Source: SZUA-35 sp964351995 (GTDB lineage: Bacteria > Actinomycetota > Acidimicrobiia > Acidimicrobiales > SZUA-35). From it: 64,000 bases of DNA. Below the pieces are notes generated by a model. It made no database searches. It was given only the letters and a program-made list of their open reading frames with translations, and was not told the DNA's origin. The translations under genes and the position numbers were made by a program. The stretch spans positions 124,001 through 188,000 of the forward strand of contig CAYGQE010000001.1 of the NCBI GenBank assembly GCA_964351995.1, in the 5' to 3' direction. Below are positions 42,160-50,254 of this stretch, in pieces (positions within the stretch are counted from its first letter, which is position 1; every line of letters begins with the position of its first letter).

Positions 42160-43929
42160 TCAGCGATCGTCTGCAGTTCCAAGAGGGCGACACCAGCGGG
42201 ACCACCCGATCCATGCATCCTCGATCACCACGAGCGTGGCCGAGCGGGCGGGGAGGTCGAGCGTGCCGCCGATTGACACGGCGCCCAGTGCTTCGATGGC
42301 GCCGAGGTCGTTGCCCGAGTAGCGGTAGCCGGTGGCGGTGCCGGCAACGTCCCCACTCACATCAACCGTGGTGTCGGCGTTGTCTTTGTTCACGATCATC
42401 AAGGTGACAGCGCCGTCGGTGGTGCGCTCGGCGGCGTAGATCGACACGGCGGAATCGTCGCTCGAGCTGGCGAACAGCGACCCGTCACCGAAGCTGGCGC
42501 CCTGGCCGTCGTAGTTGCGGTACATGCGAAACGCCCACATCAGTGGTCGGTCGTTGTATTCGGCCTCGGTCAGTCCGATCCAGTCACCAAAGGGGTCCCA
42601 GATGACGGCGGTGTCGAGGGCCTCACGACCGAAGATGCCAAGGGCATCGATCTGAGCGAGCCCACCGGCGAGGGTCTGATCGCCGCCGAAGTTGTATTCG
42701 GTGATGGCCAGTTCGGTTCCCGGATAGTTTCGGTCGATCTGGCCCTGGAGCCGGGGAATGATGGCGTGGCCCTCGCCACCGGTGAAGTCTCTGACCGACC
42801 ACCAGTCCTGTGGGGCGTAGCTCGAGTCCCACAGACTGCGGGTGGCCTGGAGGCGCATCTCGTCGGTGCCGTCTTGGTAGACGCGATCGTCGTAGAAGTG
42901 AACCGCGAACCGGTCGATCAGTCGTTGACCGGCCTCGGCCTCGGCGTCGGCCATGGCCTGCAGGTACTCGGTGGTGAAGTTCGGGACGTCGCCCGGCCGA
43001 GCGCCTTGGAGAATTTCCTCGGTGCTGACGTAGAAGCTGTAGCCCCCGAACAGCACCGGACCGATCACCTCGGCGGATGGGTCGACGTTCTTGATGGCTT
43101 GGGCGTAGCTGATGTTGGTGTCGATGATCTCCGAGCGAGTGGTCGGCTCGGGATGAACATCGCCATGGGTGCCCTCCCACAGGCCCGGTTCGTTGCCGAC
43201 GGCGTAGACCTGCACGCCGCCCTCGTCTGCCGTGCCGTAGGTGTCCACCAGCTCTTGGATCCACTCTGCAGCCCACACCTCATCGGTGGCGACGTGGGCC
43301 AGCGTCGGGTCGGCGTCGCGGATGAACTCGCCGTCGACAAAGCCGCTGCCGCAGGTGACTGACGGGTCGAGCCAGTGTTCGATCTCGGCGTCCTGGAGGC
43401 CCCAGCTGGTTCCGGCGCCGAGGCGGTCGGTCGTGGGGAAGCTGCAACCAGCGTCGGCGTTCTTCGACACCCAGCCGATCGCAGGCACGGTCACGAGCGA
43501 TTCGGTGTTGTCGTCGACATTGCCACTGATGAAGTCGTCGTGGTCGTACTCCTCCTCGGCGTTGGCGAAGAACCAGTCGAGGCCGAGATTGGTCGACTCG
43601 GTTTCGTGGTTGTAGCGCTCGGTCGAGTTGCCGCCCCAGCGGTTCAGGGGGAGGGCGAGCTCCTCGCGGATGGCGTCGGTGGTGAAGGCCATGCTGTAGA
43701 TCTCGTCGCTGATCTCGTGAGGGAAGGAGCGCTCGACGTCGTGGCGCACACCGGTCGAGGGGTCCATGATCGTGCGAACGATGGTGCGCTGTCCAAGGTC
43801 GACGGTGAGTTCGATCGGGGCATCTTGGGCGGCTCGGGCACTGACCGGAACGGGAAGCGTGAGGCTGGCAATCGCAGCGGTGGCAAGTGCTGCGGCCACG
43901 AGCCGGGGAGTGCGGGGTGTGAATGCCAT
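42160..43929 (-). CDS. secreted GH44 beta-glucanase/xyloglucanase
   Basis: A 589-residue exported glycoside hydrolase of family 44. A signal peptide ends near VSARA. Family markers are LPLNRWGGNSTERYN at about residue 93, the acid/base E247 in VGNEPGLWEGTHGD, and the nucleophile E411 in ITEYNFGG, each in the expected context. The last ~110 residues form the beta-sandwich that packs on the barrel. GH44 enzymes cut cellulose, carboxymethylcellulose or xyloglucan internally. No carbohydrate-binding module and no sugar transporter are adjacent, so it acts as a lone secreted enzyme here. Confidence 0.92.
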   Translation of the reverse strand: MAFTPRTPRLVAAALATAAIASLTLPVPVSARAAQDAPIELTVDLGQRTIVRTIMDPSTGVRHDVERSFPHEISDEIYSMAFTTDAIREELALPLNRWGGNSTERYNHETESTNLGLDWFFANAEEEYDHDDFISGNVDDNTESLVTVPAIGWVSKNADAGCSFPTTDRLGAGTSWGLQDAEIEHWLDPSVTCGSGFVDGEFIRDADPTLAHVATDEVWAAEWIQELVDTYGTADEGGVQVYAVGNEPGLWEGTHGDVHPEPTTRSEIIDTNISYAQAIKNVDPSAEVIGPVLFGGYSFYVSTEEILQGARPGDVPNFTTEYLQAMADAEAEAGQRLIDRFAVHFYDDRVYQDGTDEMRLQATRSLWDSSYAPQDWWSVRDFTGGEGHAIIPRLQGQIDRNYPGTELAITEYNFGGDQTLAGGLAQIDALGIFGREALDTAVIWDPFGDWIGLTEAEYNDRPLMWAFRMYRNYDGQGASFGDGSLFASSSDDSAVSIYAAERTTDGAVTLMIVNKDNADTTVDVSGDVAGTATGYRYSGNDLGAIEALGAVSIGGTLDLPARSATLVVIEDAWIGWSRWCRPLGTADDR

Positions 43930-43999
43930 GAGGCGAACCTACAGAGGCTCATCGAACCCAACTGGTCGCTTGTTGGTCATGACCTAGGCGCTGGTCGCT

Positions 44000-44656
44000 T
44001 CACGATTGGTTCAGCCGCAAACCGCGGCCGCGCACGATGTCGATCACGTCGGCGCCGCTGCTGGTTTCGCGCAACCGCTGACGTAGACGCTTGATCACTG
44101 CGTTCACGGCGTCGTCGCTGACACCAGCGGCAGCGACGTCGGCCCACACGTGAGCCACGATGTCTGCCCGAGAGACGATCTCGCCGTCGGCATCGACCAA
44201 TTGCTGCAACATGGCGATCTGTCGTTCGCTGAGTGGCGGTTCGACTCGCCTTGCATCGAGCCAGACCGCTTCAGTGTCGGGGTCGATCCACACGCCGGTC
44301 AACCGCCCGATACGGGGCGCCACGGGAGTTGCCATGGGGTCGATGAAGCGAAGCGCGGCAACACCAGCGATCACGATCTCGTCGCCGTCGTGCAGTGGGT
44401 GTGGCATGTTGGCGGCGATGGGTGTGCCGTTGACGGCGGTGCCGTTCGTGCTGCCGAGATCGACCAGCTCGCACGATCCGCCCACCACGTTGAGCATCGC
44501 GTGCTGGCGACTGACTGCAGCCAGCGCAATCGTCACGCCAGCGTCATCGGAACGCCCGATGACGGTGTTGGCCTCGATCTCCCAACGTTCGCCGGTGCTG
44601 TCGCCATCGTTCAAGTCATCGGCAAGCGTGGTGAGTTGGAGGACAGCGGCGAGCAC
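44000..44656 (-). CDS. FHA-winged-helix transcription regulator
   Basis: A 218-residue regulator. Residues 25-95 are an FHA domain with the phosphothreonine-binding marks VIGRSDD, SRQHAML and STNGTAVNG. Residues ~135-218 are an OmpR/PhoB-type winged helix: LSERQIAMLQQL, DDAVNAVIKRLRQRLR and DIVRGRGLRLN at the wing. This is the reverse order of mycobacterial EmbR, which has its FHA domain last. It starts 21 bases after the kinase gene on the same strand, so the kinase most likely controls it by phosphorylating a Thr on itself or the regulator. DNA target unknown. Confidence 0.88.
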   Translation of the reverse strand: MLAAVLQLTTLADDLNDGDSTGERWEIEANTVIGRSDDAGVTIALAAVSRQHAMLNVVGGSCELVDLGSTNGTAVNGTPIAANMPHPLHDGDEIVIAGVAALRFIDPMATPVAPRIGRLTGVWIDPDTEAVWLDARRVEPPLSERQIAMLQQLVDADGEIVSRADIVAHVWADVAAAGVSDDAVNAVIKRLRQRLRETSSGADVIDIVRGRGLRLNQS

Positions 44657-44677
44657 CGGCTCAGAGTAGGCGAACCA

Positions 44678-46168
44678 TCACAGTTGCTCAGCACACGGAT
44701 CGTCGGCGCGAGCCAAGACGAACTCGTCCGCCAACAGCGATCCGTCTGACGAGTCTTTGAACACGCGAGTGACGGCGAAGCGGGCATCGGCTGGTGCAGT
44801 GGACACGAGCGAGACTCGCCCGTTCGGCACCAACGTCAGATCGACGGTGCGGCTGTCGATGAGCAGACCGTTGCTGTCAGCGTCGTACCACTCGACCGTG
44901 AAGCTGGCAGCAGAGGGGTCGCCTTCAGTGATGAACGTCCCGGCGAACACGTAGGCCTGGCCCGGTTCGACCGGCACCTCCTCGCCCCAGAGCCCGTAGC
45001 GATCGCCGAGCCCGACTCGCAACGCCGGTGTGTTGTCCTGACCGCCAGCAGCCACCACATCGACACCCGCTTCATCGATCGGATTCAGATACCAATTGCG
45101 AGGAAGCACTCGATCGTCGAAATCGACGAAGTCGAGCAGGTTGCAATCGAGGGCCGCCGCGTCACCGGCGGTCCATTCGCCGCCGGTCGTCCGAGCCAAC
45201 ACGATCGACGTCGGAGGTGTTGCGGCCTCGTCTTCTCCTCCGCGGCCGAGGAGGAGCACGCCCGCAACGACCGCCGATGCCGCAAGCAGCGCGACACCGG
45301 CGACGTGACGCCGACCCGACGAGCGTTGCATCGGCAGGGGCGCGTTGATGGCAGCAACGAACTCGTCCATCGAATCGAAGCGCTGAGTCGGATCCTTTTG
45401 GAGCGCACGTTGGACGGCCCGGTCCAGCGGCGCTGGGGTGTCGGGGATGCTCTCGATCAAGGGGGTCGGAGCGGTCGACAGCTGGTGGTGCAAGGCGTTC
45501 GCCGCGGTTGGTGACTCGGGATAGGGCCACGAACCGGTGAGCATCTCGTGCAACACGATGGCCAATGCGTACTGATCGCTGGCCGGGCTGGGGTCATTGC
45601 CGCTGATCACCTCGGGTGAGAGATAGCGCGGTGTGCCGGCGAGGTCGGCGCCGACGGTTTGATACGCCGATGCCTCACCTCGGCTGATCCCGAAGTCGAT
45701 GACGGTGGCTGCACCGTCGGCCCCCAGGATGATGTTGTTCAGGCTGAGGTCGCGGTGGACGATGCCTCGGTCGTGCAGGTGCTGGAGCCCGCTGGCGATG
45801 GTTCGGAAGATCTCGAGGCCGGTGGCCAGCTCGAACGGGCCGTTCTCGACCAGCAGAGCAAGAAGCGTCGACCCTGGCACCCACGCCGAAGCGAGGAACG
45901 CTTCGCCGGTGGCGAGTTCGCCCACCTCGACGAACTGGGCGATGGCGGGGTGATCGACCGAGCGGAGGAGTTCGGCCTCTCGTTCGAGCCGGCCGACATC
46001 TGCAGTGTCGTGGAGCACCTTGATCGCAGTGTCAGGGCCAGCGGTGTCATGACCGGAACCCAATTGCCTCGCCGGGTAGACCGTGGACATGCCGCCGCGG
46101 ATGGGTGGCCCGACGATCTCGTACCCGGCATGGCGCACCGCTTGTTCGATCTCGAAAGGTGCCGCCAT
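44678..46168 (-). CDS. membrane Ser/Thr protein kinase with extracytoplasmic domain
   Basis: A 496-residue PknB-like kinase. Cytosolic kinase domain residues 15-275: Gly-rich loop IRGGMSTVY, K50 in AIK, HRDLSLNN at 138-145 with the catalytic D140, DFG at 158-160, and PEVISG as the APE equivalent. The usual Lys two residues after the catalytic Asp is Ser (S142), which is unusual for a Ser/Thr kinase and could lower or change specificity. A single anchor lies near 290-310, then an outer domain of ~180 residues resembling carbohydrate-binding beta-sandwiches (AGTFITEGDPSA). It probably senses an external ligand and signals to the FHA-wHTH regulator immediately downstream. Confidence 0.9.
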   Translation of the reverse strand: MAAPFEIEQAVRHAGYEIVGPPIRGGMSTVYPARQLGSGHDTAGPDTAIKVLHDTADVGRLEREAELLRSVDHPAIAQFVEVGELATGEAFLASAWVPGSTLLALLVENGPFELATGLEIFRTIASGLQHLHDRGIVHRDLSLNNIILGADGAATVIDFGISRGEASAYQTVGADLAGTPRYLSPEVISGNDPSPASDQYALAIVLHEMLTGSWPYPESPTAANALHHQLSTAPTPLIESIPDTPAPLDRAVQRALQKDPTQRFDSMDEFVAAINAPLPMQRSSGRRHVAGVALLAASAVVAGVLLLGRGGEDEAATPPTSIVLARTTGGEWTAGDAAALDCNLLDFVDFDDRVLPRNWYLNPIDEAGVDVVAAGGQDNTPALRVGLGDRYGLWGEEVPVEPGQAYVFAGTFITEGDPSAASFTVEWYDADSNGLLIDSRTVDLTLVPNGRVSLVSTAPADARFAVTRVFKDSSDGSLLADEFVLARADDPCAEQL

Positions 46169-46230
46169 GGCCTCACATTGTCGCTTGTCGGCCGCCCGCT
46201 GCGACGCTCCGGTGTTCTAGTGTTGGCAGC

Positions 46231-47205
46231 ATGTCGCTGCTGACTGACGCCTTGTCTGCTGCATCCGTGTGGAGCAAGAAGGACATTCCGGATCTCTCTG
46301 GTCGGACTGCGGTCGTGACGGGAGCCAACAGCGGGCTTGGCTACGAGACCACCAAAGCGCTCGCCGCGTCCGGCGCTCGGGTGATCATGGCGTGCCGGAC
46401 CTTGTCGAAAGCGAAGGGCGCCCAGGCCAAGCTGGTCGAGAGCCTCGAGGAGACGCTCGATGATGTGCCTGAGATCGAGATCTCACTGGTCGACTTGGCG
46501 TCGCTCGAATCAGTGGACGCGTTCGTGGCTCGGATGTTCGATGAGTTCGAACACCTCGACCTGCTCATCAACAACGCCGGTGTGATGGCGACGCCACCGC
46601 AGCTCACCGACGACGGCATCGAGTTTCAGTTCGCCTGCAACCACACCGGTCACTTCGCCCTGACGGCTGGTCTGATGCCGCTGCTGCACGGCACGCCCGG
46701 CAGCCGAGTAGTTGCCGTGTCGAGCCTTGCTGCTCGCTCTGGCTCCTTGATCAACCACGACCCGACCTCACTCGATGGGTACGACCCAATGGCGGTCTAC
46801 GGTGCCACCAAGTTGGCCAACCAAGTGTTCGCCGTCGAGCTCGATCGTCGTCTTCGAGCCGCAGGGTCTCCCACGATCTCGGTGGCTGCCCACCCCGGCC
46901 TGTCGGCGACGAACCTGTTCGACGGCTTCGACATGCCCAAGGCCCTTGCGCTCGGAGCACGACTGGGAAGCAAGCTGGTGACGCAGCCTGCTTCCATCGG
47001 GGCCCTTCCTCAGCTGCGTGCCGCGTGTGAACCCGGTGTGCGCGGCGGCTCGTATTTCGGCCCGGCATTCCCCGGTCAGGCGTACGGCCCCCCGAAGGAA
47101 ATCCCGGTCCTGCGTCATGCTGCAGATCTCGACACCGGGACCAAGCTGTGGGATCTCTCCATCGACCTCACCGGGGCCGACCCGATCGCCTCGCTCGACA
47201 GCTGA
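46231..47205 (+). CDS. short-chain dehydrogenase/reductase
   Basis: A 324-residue SDR resembling retinol dehydrogenase and protochlorophyllide-reductase-type members. NAD(P) binding: TGANSGLGYE; structural NNAGVM; catalytic Ser in VVAVSSLA and Tyr/Lys in VYGATKLAN. ATG 46231 has no strong Shine-Dalgarno; an upstream in-frame ATG at 46105 lies inside the divergent kinase gene's start and is rejected. Substrate unknown, probably a lipophilic alcohol or ketone. Confidence 0.9.
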   Translation: MSLLTDALSAASVWSKKDIPDLSGRTAVVTGANSGLGYETTKALAASGARVIMACRTLSKAKGAQAKLVESLEETLDDVPEIEISLVDLASLESVDAFVARMFDEFEHLDLLINNAGVMATPPQLTDDGIEFQFACNHTGHFALTAGLMPLLHGTPGSRVVAVSSLAARSGSLINHDPTSLDGYDPMAVYGATKLANQVFAVELDRRLRAAGSPTISVAAHPGLSATNLFDGFDMPKALALGARLGSKLVTQPASIGALPQLRAACEPGVRGGSYFGPAFPGQAYGPPKEIPVLRHAADLDTGTKLWDLSIDLTGADPIASLDS

Positions 47206-47229
47206 GCGAATCCTGGTTGGCTGGAGGGC

Positions 47230-47526
47230 TCAGAACTGCAGGGCGAGTTGGTTCTCGTGGAGCCACGTCTGGTTGTACTCAGCGAATTCGCAGCCACAGG
47301 AGATCATCTGCCAGTTGCATGATGGGCAGCGAGCGATGTCGCATCCCAGGTGATGGTGATTGCCGGCGGTGACGCCACAGTCGCCGCAGCGAGCGTCGGT
47401 GGTCGGCCAGCCGGATTCGCTGCCAAAGGGTTGGCGAGCGAACACGGTGCCGTTGAGGGTGAGTTGATCAACGACACAGGTGTCGGCGGTCTTGATGTCT
47501 TGGTTGCAGTCGTGGCAGAAGCTCAT
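47230..47526 (-). CDS. small cysteine-rich (zinc-ribbon-like) protein
   Basis: A 98-residue protein with ten Cys arranged as CxxC (residues 4-7), a lone Cys, CxxC, a lone Cys, CxxC and CxC, plus a HHH cluster: several zinc sites are likely. GAGGAAGA lies about ten bases before ATG 47526; ATG 47559 would add 11 residues. It is convergent with the SDR and divergent from the gene at 47574. Role unknown; similar small ribbons bind RNA or act in metal handling. Confidence 0.65.
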   Translation of the reverse strand: MSFCHDCNQDIKTADTCVVDQLTLNGTVFARQPFGSESGWPTTDARCGDCGVTAGNHHHLGCDIARCPSCNWQMISCGCEFAEYNQTWLHENQLALQF

Positions 47527-47573
47527 GTTCCCATCTTCCTCAGGGGGTGTGACATTCATGCCAGGATGTCGCG

Positions 47574-48263
47574 ATGGTTGCTGTTCGTGAAGACCTCGCC
47601 GACACCCATCGACGGGCATGGGAACACCTCGCGTCCCCGGGATCGTGGTTCACTGGTGAGCAGCGGGTCGAGTTGGCGGCCACCGTCATCGCCGCCATCG
47701 CGGACACCGACGCCACCCCTCCGTGGGTGGGGATCACCACCACCGAACGGTTTGCGAACGACCGATCTTCTGACCGACTGGCCGCTCCGGCTGCAGCCCA
47801 TGACCTGGCCTACCGGCTGGCTCGTCATGCCGGCACCGTCACCGCCGATGTCCATGCCGCCGCCGCTGCTGCGCTCGGCGACCTGCCCTATGTCGAGGTG
47901 TGTGCGATCGTGTCGACGACCGCTGCTGTCGCCCACTTCTGCCGCAACATTGGTGTCGACGTTCCGGACGTTCCGGAACCGCGCACGGGCGAGCCCACCC
48001 AAGAAAAGCCAGACGAGGTGGTCGCAGCTGAGCTCAATTGGGTGCCGGTCGCCGCACCTGCAGATCAGACAGCCGCCGTTGTTCAGGCGTACTCGGCGGT
48101 TCCGGGGGAGTTCGAGAACACCTGGCGAATGGCCTCGGCGCAGTACATGCCCGAAGAGGAAATGGTGCACCCCGATTGGATGCGTCGGCCGGACGGTCTT
48201 TCCCGGGCACAAGCCGAATTGGTAGCGGCGAGGGTGGCTCAGCTCAGAGAGTGTTTCTATTGA
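47574..48263 (+). CDS. AhpD/carboxymuconolactone-decarboxylase-like protein, N-terminal part
   Basis: A 229-residue all-helical protein whose middle (LPYVEVCAIVSTTAAVAHFCRNIGV) resembles the core of the AhpD-like superfamily but lacks the CxxC redox pair. The C-terminal third (YMPEEEMVHPDWMRRPDGLSRA) fits related alkylhydroperoxidase-like proteins of actinobacteria. The next gene, 18 bases downstream, carries what looks like the remaining part of such a fold, so the two may form a heteromer or be a split gene. Enzymatic activity uncertain. Confidence 0.65.
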   Translation: MVAVREDLADTHRRAWEHLASPGSWFTGEQRVELAATVIAAIADTDATPPWVGITTTERFANDRSSDRLAAPAAAHDLAYRLARHAGTVTADVHAAAAAALGDLPYVEVCAIVSTTAAVAHFCRNIGVDVPDVPEPRTGEPTQEKPDEVVAAELNWVPVAAPADQTAAVVQAYSAVPGEFENTWRMASAQYMPEEEMVHPDWMRRPDGLSRAQAELVAARVAQLRECFY

Positions 48264-48281
48264 ACGACCGCTCACGCCAGC

Positions 48282-48629
48282 ATGCTCAGTTGGGCAAGCA
48301 ACGATGCCGGGATCAACGTCGACCTCACGACCATCGCTGACGGTGGCGCTTCCGAGCGTGCGGTTCCCATTGCCCATGGTGATGCGCTCTTGCGGTTCGC
48401 GACTGCGTGTGCCGAATCCGATGATGACGCCCTTGCCGCCGCTCGTGCCGCACTGACCAATGAGACAGATGAGGGGTTCATGGTTGATGCCGCAGCCGTC
48501 GCTGCGAATTTCGAGATGATGACCAGGCTGGCCGACGGTACGGGTTCTCGCATGCCAGCCGAACGACTCGAGCGCAGCGCCTCGGCCATCGGAGCAATGG
48601 GTGTGGGACAGCTGACAAGTCGTCGATGA
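48282..48629 (+). CDS. AhpD-like protein, second part
   Basis: A 115-residue helical protein. The segment AAAVAANFEMMTRLADGTGSRMPAE matches the C-terminal helices of AhpD/carboxymuconolactone-decarboxylase-like proteins (NF-x-MMTRLAD-TG). It follows the 229-residue gene after 18 bases and no stop or frameshift remnant is obvious between them, so it looks like a genuine separate subunit. Function unknown. Confidence 0.6.
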   Translation: MLSWASNDAGINVDLTTIADGGASERAVPIAHGDALLRFATACAESDDDALAAARAALTNETDEGFMVDAAAVAANFEMMTRLADGTGSRMPAERLERSASAIGAMGVGQLTSRR

Positions 48630-48634
48630 CCGTC

Positions 48635-48733
48635 TCAGCCGAAGAGCGCGGCGAGCAGATAGATCACGCCGGCGCCAGCGGCGGCGCTGACGACGAAACG
48701 GATCAGCAGATCCTTGGGGGCGTGATGCTTCAC
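48635..48733 (-). CDS. candidate one-helix membrane miniprotein
   Basis: A 32-residue frame from GTG 48733 with a basic start (VKHHAPKDLLIRF) and a single hydrophobic helix (VVSAAAGAGVIYLLAALFG). It fills the gap between the AhpD-like gene and the oxygenase on the opposite strand. Small size and lack of homologue recognition keep it tentative. Confidence 0.4.
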   Translation of the reverse strand: MKHHAPKDLLIRFVVSAAAGAGVIYLLAALFG

Positions 48734-48781
48734 CGTTCGAATCGTACGGTGTGGGGCTGACCTCGCCAGTACCGTCTTGGG

Positions 48782-49887
48782 ATGCGCTTGGACATGGTGG
48801 ATCTGTCGGCACCGATCGACGAGCAAGTAGTGGTCATGAGGCGGGCCTGCGCAGAGTCGGGTTTCTTCCGTATTCCGATCACCTCAGTCGACCCGGCGAT
48901 CGCGGCACGAGCGTGGGACGCGGCCGAAGCATTCTTTGCGCTGCCGACCGAAGCGAAGGCCCGTGTGGGCTTCCCCGAGCCCGGCTACCCCTACGGCTAC
49001 TCGCCGGTCGGCTTCGAATCGCTGGCCAAGTCAGCGGGCGACAGCGAGGCTCCCGCTGACCTCAAGGAGTCGCTGTCGGTCGGCCCCGACTGTCTTGGAA
49101 CCGAGCCCTCCACCGTTGACGATTCGTGGATTCGCTCTCCCAGCTTGTGGCCGGCCGAGCTGCCCGAACTGCAGCCGGCGTGGGAGGCCTACTNNNNNNN
49201 NNNNNNNNNNNNNNNNNNNNNNNNNNNNNNNNNNNNNNNNNNNNNNNNNNNNNNNNNNNNNNNNNNNNNNNNNNNNNNNNNNNNNNNNNNNNNCCCAGCT
49301 TGTGGCCGGCCGAGCTGCCCGAACTGCAGCCGGCGTGGGAGGCCTACTTCCAGTCGTTGTCCGAGGTAGCGGAACACCTGATGTCGGTCATGGCCCTGGC
49401 GCTCGACCTGCCCGCCGACCACTTCTCGTCGCTGATCGATCGTCCGATCACGTCCATGCGGGCCGTGAACTATCCGGCACTGATCGAGAATCCGGCACTG
49501 ATCGAGAATCCGGCCGGCTCACTACGTGCTGGCGCTCACTCGGACTACGGCACGCTGACGATCTTGCGGACCGACGATGTCGCCGGCCTCGAGATCCAGC
49601 AGCCAGATGGCTCGTGGAGTGCTGTTGACAGTGAACCAGACACCTTCGTGGTCAACCTCGGCGACTCGATTGCCCAGTGGACCAATGATCGTTGGCGCTC
49701 GACCGTGCACCGCGTGGCGCTCACCTCCGCCGAACAACGCCAGTCGTTTGCGTTCTTCCACATGGCCAACTGGGACGCCACGATCGAATGCCTCCCGACC
49801 TGCCTCGAGCAGCACGAGACTCCTCGCCACGCCCCGGTGCAAGCAGGCCCGTGGTTGATGGCGAAGTTCCGGTCAACGGTCTCTTGA
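48782..49887 (+). CDS. Fe(II)-dependent oxygenase (isopenicillin N synthase-like), interrupted by a false gap
   Basis: As assembled, the gene runs into 100 Ns and the frame shifts. Removing the Ns and one copy of the 55 bases present on both sides (49139-49193 and 49294-49348) yields a single frame of 316 residues. The N-terminal DIOX_N-type domain (ACAESGFFRIP, then FFALPTEAKARVGFPEPGYPYGYSPVG) is joined to the double-stranded beta-helix with the iron ligands HSD (GAHSDYGTLTIL) and the distal His in RSTVHRVAL, and RQSFAFFH supplies the Arg that binds the co-substrate. Probable 2-oxoglutarate oxygenase or relative. A 6-residue unit (NPALIE) is duplicated just before the HSD motif. Substrate unknown. 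Confidence 0.88.
49194..49293. other. assembly gap of 100 Ns with duplicated flanks
   Basis: Exactly 100 Ns. The 55 bases ending at 49193 are identical to the 55 bases starting at 49294, so two contigs overlapped and were joined with a placeholder. The true sequence is shorter by 155 bases, which also restores the oxygenase frame. Confidence 0.95.
49474..49509. repeat. 18-bp in-frame tandem duplication
   Basis: CCGGCACTGATCGAGAAT occurs twice in a row and adds a second PALIEN unit to the oxygenase just before its HSDYG iron-binding motif. The reading frame is preserved. Confidence 0.9.
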
Positions 49888-49919
49888 GAACGGTCTCTCG
49901 AGAACGGTTCCTCGAGACC
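49878..49919. repeat. three 14-bp tandem units after the oxygenase
   Basis: GGTCTCTTGAGAAC, GGTCTCTCGAGAAC and GGTTCCTCGAGACC follow each other across and beyond the oxygenase stop (tga 49885-49887). Each is nearly palindromic, and the last two can fold into a hairpin with GGTCTC and GAGACC ends, so the block may also help end transcription. Confidence 0.75.
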
Positions 49920-50033
49920 TGCGGCCTGGGTGAAGCAACCCAAAGACTGGCGATCTCGCGACCGCAGGCCTCAAATGGCGTCGAACTTGCGAGGAGGGCA
50001 ACGGCGCCCTCCACCCGAGTGAAGAGGGGTGCC

Positions 50034-50222
50034 ATGCGGTATTCGATGAATGACGAGCGGCGGCTGGTCGGGCGAGAAGTGACCGTCAGTGTCAACGGCG
50101 CCAGCGTCTCCGGGCGCTTGTGCTCGTCGGGCAACCACGGTGTGGTGCTCGACGTCAACGGCACAAAACGCACCTTCTCCGGACTCATCTCGATGCGCCC
50201 GGTCCCAAGCACAGCTGTTTGA
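50034..50222 (+). CDS. small hypothetical protein
   Basis: A 62-residue frame starting MRYSMNDERRL, with an alternating beta pattern (VTVSVNGASVSGRL, GVVLDVNGTKRTF) suggestive of a small SH3-like barrel. GAAGAGGGG lies about eight bases before the ATG. It sits between the oxygenase and the amidohydrolase with no overlap. No family recognised. Confidence 0.5.
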   Translation: MRYSMNDERRLVGREVTVSVNGASVSGRLCSSGNHGVVLDVNGTKRTFSGLISMRPVPSTAV

Positions 50223-50254
50223 CCGGAACGCTTGCGACGACGCAGACTCGCCGG

